The translations under genes were made by a program, and so were the position numbers. Shown piece by piece: positions 61,018 to 64,000 of a DNA stretch of 64,000 bases (the first letter of the stretch is position 1; every line of letters starts with the position of its first letter). The stretch is from Epiperipatus broadwayi. Lineage: Eukaryota > Onychophora > Udeonychophora > Euonychophora > Peripatidae. Below the pieces are notes generated by a model. It had not been told where the DNA came from. It did no database searches and worked only from the letters and a program-made list of their open reading frames with translations. The DNA is taken from positions 250,001 through 314,000 of the forward strand of contig JAQFVV010000545.1 in NCBI GenBank assembly GCA_028023455.1, given 5' to 3'.

Positions 61018-62340
61018 TTGGAGCAAATGAAGGCAGATCTCACTGGATTGAAATCAGGGATGGGATCTATGAAGTCAGATATGACCAAACTGACCATCAA
61101 TTTAGAAAATAATATGGATAAACTGTTTCTGGAATTGAGGGATGAAGTCAAAGATATGACGGAGAAATTGAAAGAATAGACGTCAAATGTCAGAATAGAA
61201 TGGTGGAATTGGAAAGACAACTAGAAGGTTGATTTAAGGATGAAGTTGCAGATATTACATGACTGTATGAGAGTCTAAGCCTCAATATGAAGGAGAGGCA
61301 AGACAACAGGAATAGCAAGTGAAGAGGGAAATAGAGAAAGTAGATTCAAAAATAAAGGTCATGGAAATCATACAAAATATACCAATATAGAAGAGAAGGT
61401 GAAGTTAATGGAGGGATCTAATCAGAGACTGATTGAAATACAAGTTGATATCAAGAATGGAATCTAGCAAACAGTGAGAGCCTTGAGAAGATGACCAAGA
61501 ATCAAAATAACTTATAGGACTAATTAAAGGAACTAAAAGAATCAATGGACCAGCGTATTGGAATCCTAGAGGATGGGTTAATAAAAAGGACCAGGGGGAT
61601 ACCAGGAAAAATAACCCAAAGGAGTTCACAGAGCAAAAGGTCACAAGAAAAAAGGGGGTCACTCATGGGAAAACTAAATACTTCCATTAAAATGGTCTTA
61701 GGCCAAGAAAAGGTCCACAGTCAGAATCAAGGAATGGGGGAATGACACTTATATGATACATAAGTATGAATAAAGACACTGGTCAAAAGAAAGAAGACTC
61801 AGGAAGTCACAAGACTACCCCTATAAAAAATATAACTCAAGAGTCAGCCCAATATAAGGAAGGTAGAGTGAACTCAGTCCACCAATTTGTTAAATTAAAG
61901 GTTTACCCTCTGAAACTCCTACTAAACATCTTAGGAGCCTGGGCCTGTACCTCTTGATAAACCAGAACCTATCAGAAGAGGAGAAGACCATAATCATCTA
62001 CAGCCATTTTCAGGACAATGCATTGCCATGGTGGGAGTTGCTGTTCCAGACTCTGTCAACCTATGATGACTATAAGTCCTTAGAAATAAAGAATTTTTGG
62101 AATTAAAATATATAGGAATCATTACTGTATCAGACAATGCACGAGAAGTACCATAATGCACCGGGAGAGACATTGGTGAAATTCTTTAGGAGGCATTGCC
62201 AGTTTAAAAACCCTGCATACTTACCTACTAAGTGAGAGGCAAATCCTTTGCATAGTTTGGTATAACCTTCCCCTGAAGATCAAGCAATTGTTAATATGTA
62301 CCAACATTAGTAGCATTGAGCAGCTGATGAAATTTACTTA
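61018..62340 (+). pseudogene. gag-like region of the second gypsy copy
   Basis: An N-terminal coiled-coil segment is readable near 61015-61176 (LEQMKADLTGLKSGMGSMK, then LELRDEVKDMTEKLKE). Basic, Gln/Lys-rich pieces follow near 61540-61900. A capsid-like part near 61970-62330 reads QDNALPWWELLFQTLSTYDD, then FFRRHCQFKNPAYLP, resembling Ty3/gypsy capsids, which carry a conserved aromatic segment and R-x-F-x-x-L-like helices. At least six stops or frameshifts are present. No CCHC knuckle is visible. Confidence 0.6.
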
Positions 62341-62789
62341 ATAGTATTGACACATCAATACAACAAAAACATAAATAGTAAATTCTGTAAAAAGAGAAAG
62401 GAAGAAATCCTCATTAATGCCATTAACTACAAAAGAAAAAATAACCAACACCAAAAACAAAAAGAGAATGGTGAAAAACCTACAAACAGTAGAAATTATA
62501 AGATCTATGGCCAACAACCATGAAGCATGAAAAGTACATTTGAGGCCCCAATACCATACCAAAACCATTGACCTCATGGTTAAATTAAACCCCAATCAAA
62601 AACAGCAGCACAACAAACTAAATGAGTACTTGAGAGATTCCTCATCTCAAGCAACCATATTAAATGTGAGGAACAAAATAAAACCTTTAGTCAGGAAAAT
62701 CATCAATATGACATATATATAGGAAGGTAGAGTACTTAGCTATGCTCTGCAAAGTTGCCCCATGATAGAAATATTCTTTGATGATTTTC

Positions 62790-63086
62790 TCACCAGAGCA
62801 CTAATTGACCCTAGAAGCAGATATATATCATGGTATTATGATTTACAACAAAATTACATACAAAAATCCTAACATTAAAGTCCTACCACTGAGGTCAGTC
62901 CAAGTGACCCTGGCCAACAACAGGAAGGCCAAACTGGCCCAAAAGCAAATCTGGATAGAGGTAAAGGTCAGCCAAACAATATTCTACCATGTGTTCCTTA
63001 TCTTAAATGGCCTCATTCATGAAGCCATATTAGGGGCAGACTTCCTACACATGAATAACTGTCTAGTAATTTCCTTAATAAAGTAG
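62790..63086 (+). pseudogene. Retropepsin-like protease remnant
   Basis: ALIDPRSR (near 62797-62820) occupies the active-site position, where Asp-Thr-Gly is expected; here it reads Asp-Pro-Arg. A frameshift follows. The next frame (62805-63086) has SVQVTLANNRKAKLAQKQ and the C-terminal HEAILGADFLHMNN, the typical I-L-G-x-D-F-L segment. The catalytic triplet is lost, so the enzyme would be inactive. Confidence 0.75.
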
Positions 63087-63324
63087 TCAGAGTAGGTGAT
63101 GAGGTCTTAGAAATGACACTTTCTGCCAAGATATGACCTACCAAAAATTGTCTACATAGCATCAAATGTACATGGGGTACCCATACAAGCAAAGATTGCC
63201 AAATCCAATTTGATCGATGGCAATGACAAGATCAAGGTTCATTCTTGATAAATACAATGGAATATTTTCCAAAGTGCCAGGAGGGAGTGATAGGGTTTCA
63301 ACAATGCATCAAATTATTCAATGA

Positions 63325-64000
63325 CCAGCCATTTCAATCCAAGTCATACCCCATACCACACCAATATTATGAGGAAATAACCAAGCAAATCAACAAGATG
63401 CTTGAGTAGGTGATTATTTCCAAATGCTCTTCACCATACTGCAATCCTGTAGTGATAGTGAAGAAAAAAGATGGGTCAAAGAGAGTTTATCTAGATGCTA
63501 GACAACTAAACAAAATTATCACTCCTGAATCAGGAATATACCACTGCCCATCCATGAACTGTTTATGAGATTTGGAAATAAGAAAGTATTTTCTACTTTT
63601 GACTTAACCTCCAGCTATTGGCAGATAGAACTCTACCCAGAGGATTACCAATACACCACTTTCCAGTATGAAGGCATCACATACCAGTTCAATTGAATGC
63701 CATTTGGATTGATAAATAGTGGTGCTGGTCTAATCAGATGCCTGGATCAAACCCTCTCTCCTGAGATCAAGCAAATGACCACCTTTATGTAGATGATGTC
63801 ATAATTGCCTCATCTACTATTGAAGAACACTTTCACTACTTAGGAAAATTCTTTAAAGAATGCCACAATAAAGGATCTAAGTCAATTTTTTAAAAAAGTA
63901 AACTAATGAGTAATGAAGTGACCTTAGGACATATCATTGGTTGCAGTGGAATGGGACCTCATCTTGATAAGGTCAATGCCATACAGAACTTTCTAAAGTC
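63325..64000 (+). pseudogene. Ty3/gypsy reverse transcriptase, partial and broken
   Basis: The N-terminal part reads INKMLE, then stop, then SPYCNPVVIVKKKDGSKRVY and LDARQLNKII. The palm has KVFSTFDLTSSYWQIELYPE (motif A, Asp kept), then TTFQYEGITYQFN, a stop, and MPFGLINSGAGLIRCLDQTL. After a frameshift near 63778 the YVDDVIIAS box (both Asp kept) is read near 63787. The thumb follows, with VTLGHIIGCSGMGPHLDKV near 63920-63985. It is cut by the window end. Confidence 0.88.

Larger units (their letters stand above)
60770..64000 (+). mobile_element. Second Ty3/gypsy-like retrotransposon, runs off the window
   Basis: The order gag, protease, reverse transcriptase is seen on the + strand over 3.2 kb. 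All frames are interrupted by stops and frameshifts. Codon composition is clearly less AT-rich than the neighbourhood. RNase H, integrase and the right LTR would lie beyond 64000. No left LTR could be defined. The RT differs from the copy at 37836, so it is a different family. Confidence 0.85.

Noticed and set aside
61405-61662. Minus-strand ORFs opposite the gag-like region (also 60776-61220 and 62338-62595).
   Set aside because: They are antisense shadows of the purine-rich gag region of the second gypsy copy.

Overview
This is an AT-rich eukaryotic (animal) genomic window, most likely from an invertebrate with large introns. The evidence is introns of 14-21 kb with ordinary GT-AG borders, animal-type transposable elements (hAT, APE-type LINEs, Ty3/gypsy, Tc1-mariner/pogo-like) and poly-A/T-rich non-coding DNA. 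I see nothing bacterial, viral or organellar and cannot name the species. No intact long host ORF is present, and every long ORF belongs to a mobile element.

Host gene: four short exons on the + strand (7190-7337, 28128-28202, 42041-42153, 57245-57374) have consensus acceptors and GTAAGT-type donors (the last donor is weaker). Their phases join without a stop into about 154 residues, of which the last three exons are Lys/Glu/Leu-rich coiled coil. I read them as internal exons of one gene that spans most of the window. Its name is not recognisable, and other exons may lie outside the window or be too small to see. Almost everything else from 7.3 to 57.2 kb is then intronic.

Mobile and repeated DNA, left to right: short AT-rich direct repeats (1-345); a foldback (373-570); a nearly complete but dead hAT transposon with TIRs and an 8-bp target duplication (717-4423) carrying a nested SINE-like insert (1658-1751); an old RTE LINE relic (7595-8110, minus); a head-to-head palindrome (13523-13995); a pair of diverged dispersed repeats (20290-22155 and 31660-33255); a nested palindrome (27150-27498); a pogo-like element with TA duplication (29141-30043); a well-preserved foldback with a 10-bp flanking direct repeat (33540-34202); two foldbacks with related cores (37288-37721 and 48612-49282); a decayed Ty3/gypsy copy (37836-40492); a small MITE (41503-41663); a TIR-bounded element filled with a satellite array (42781-44473); a hairpin (46722-46892); a CR1/Jockey-like LINE scrap (50715-51115) beside a near full-length RTE LINE (51223-54160, minus); a minisatellite (59415-59699); and a second Ty3/gypsy copy (about 60770 to the window end).

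No new biochemical system is visible. The most distinctive property is the number of long inverted repeats inside one gene's introns, several of them related to each other, plus the TIR element whose body is a tandem satellite.
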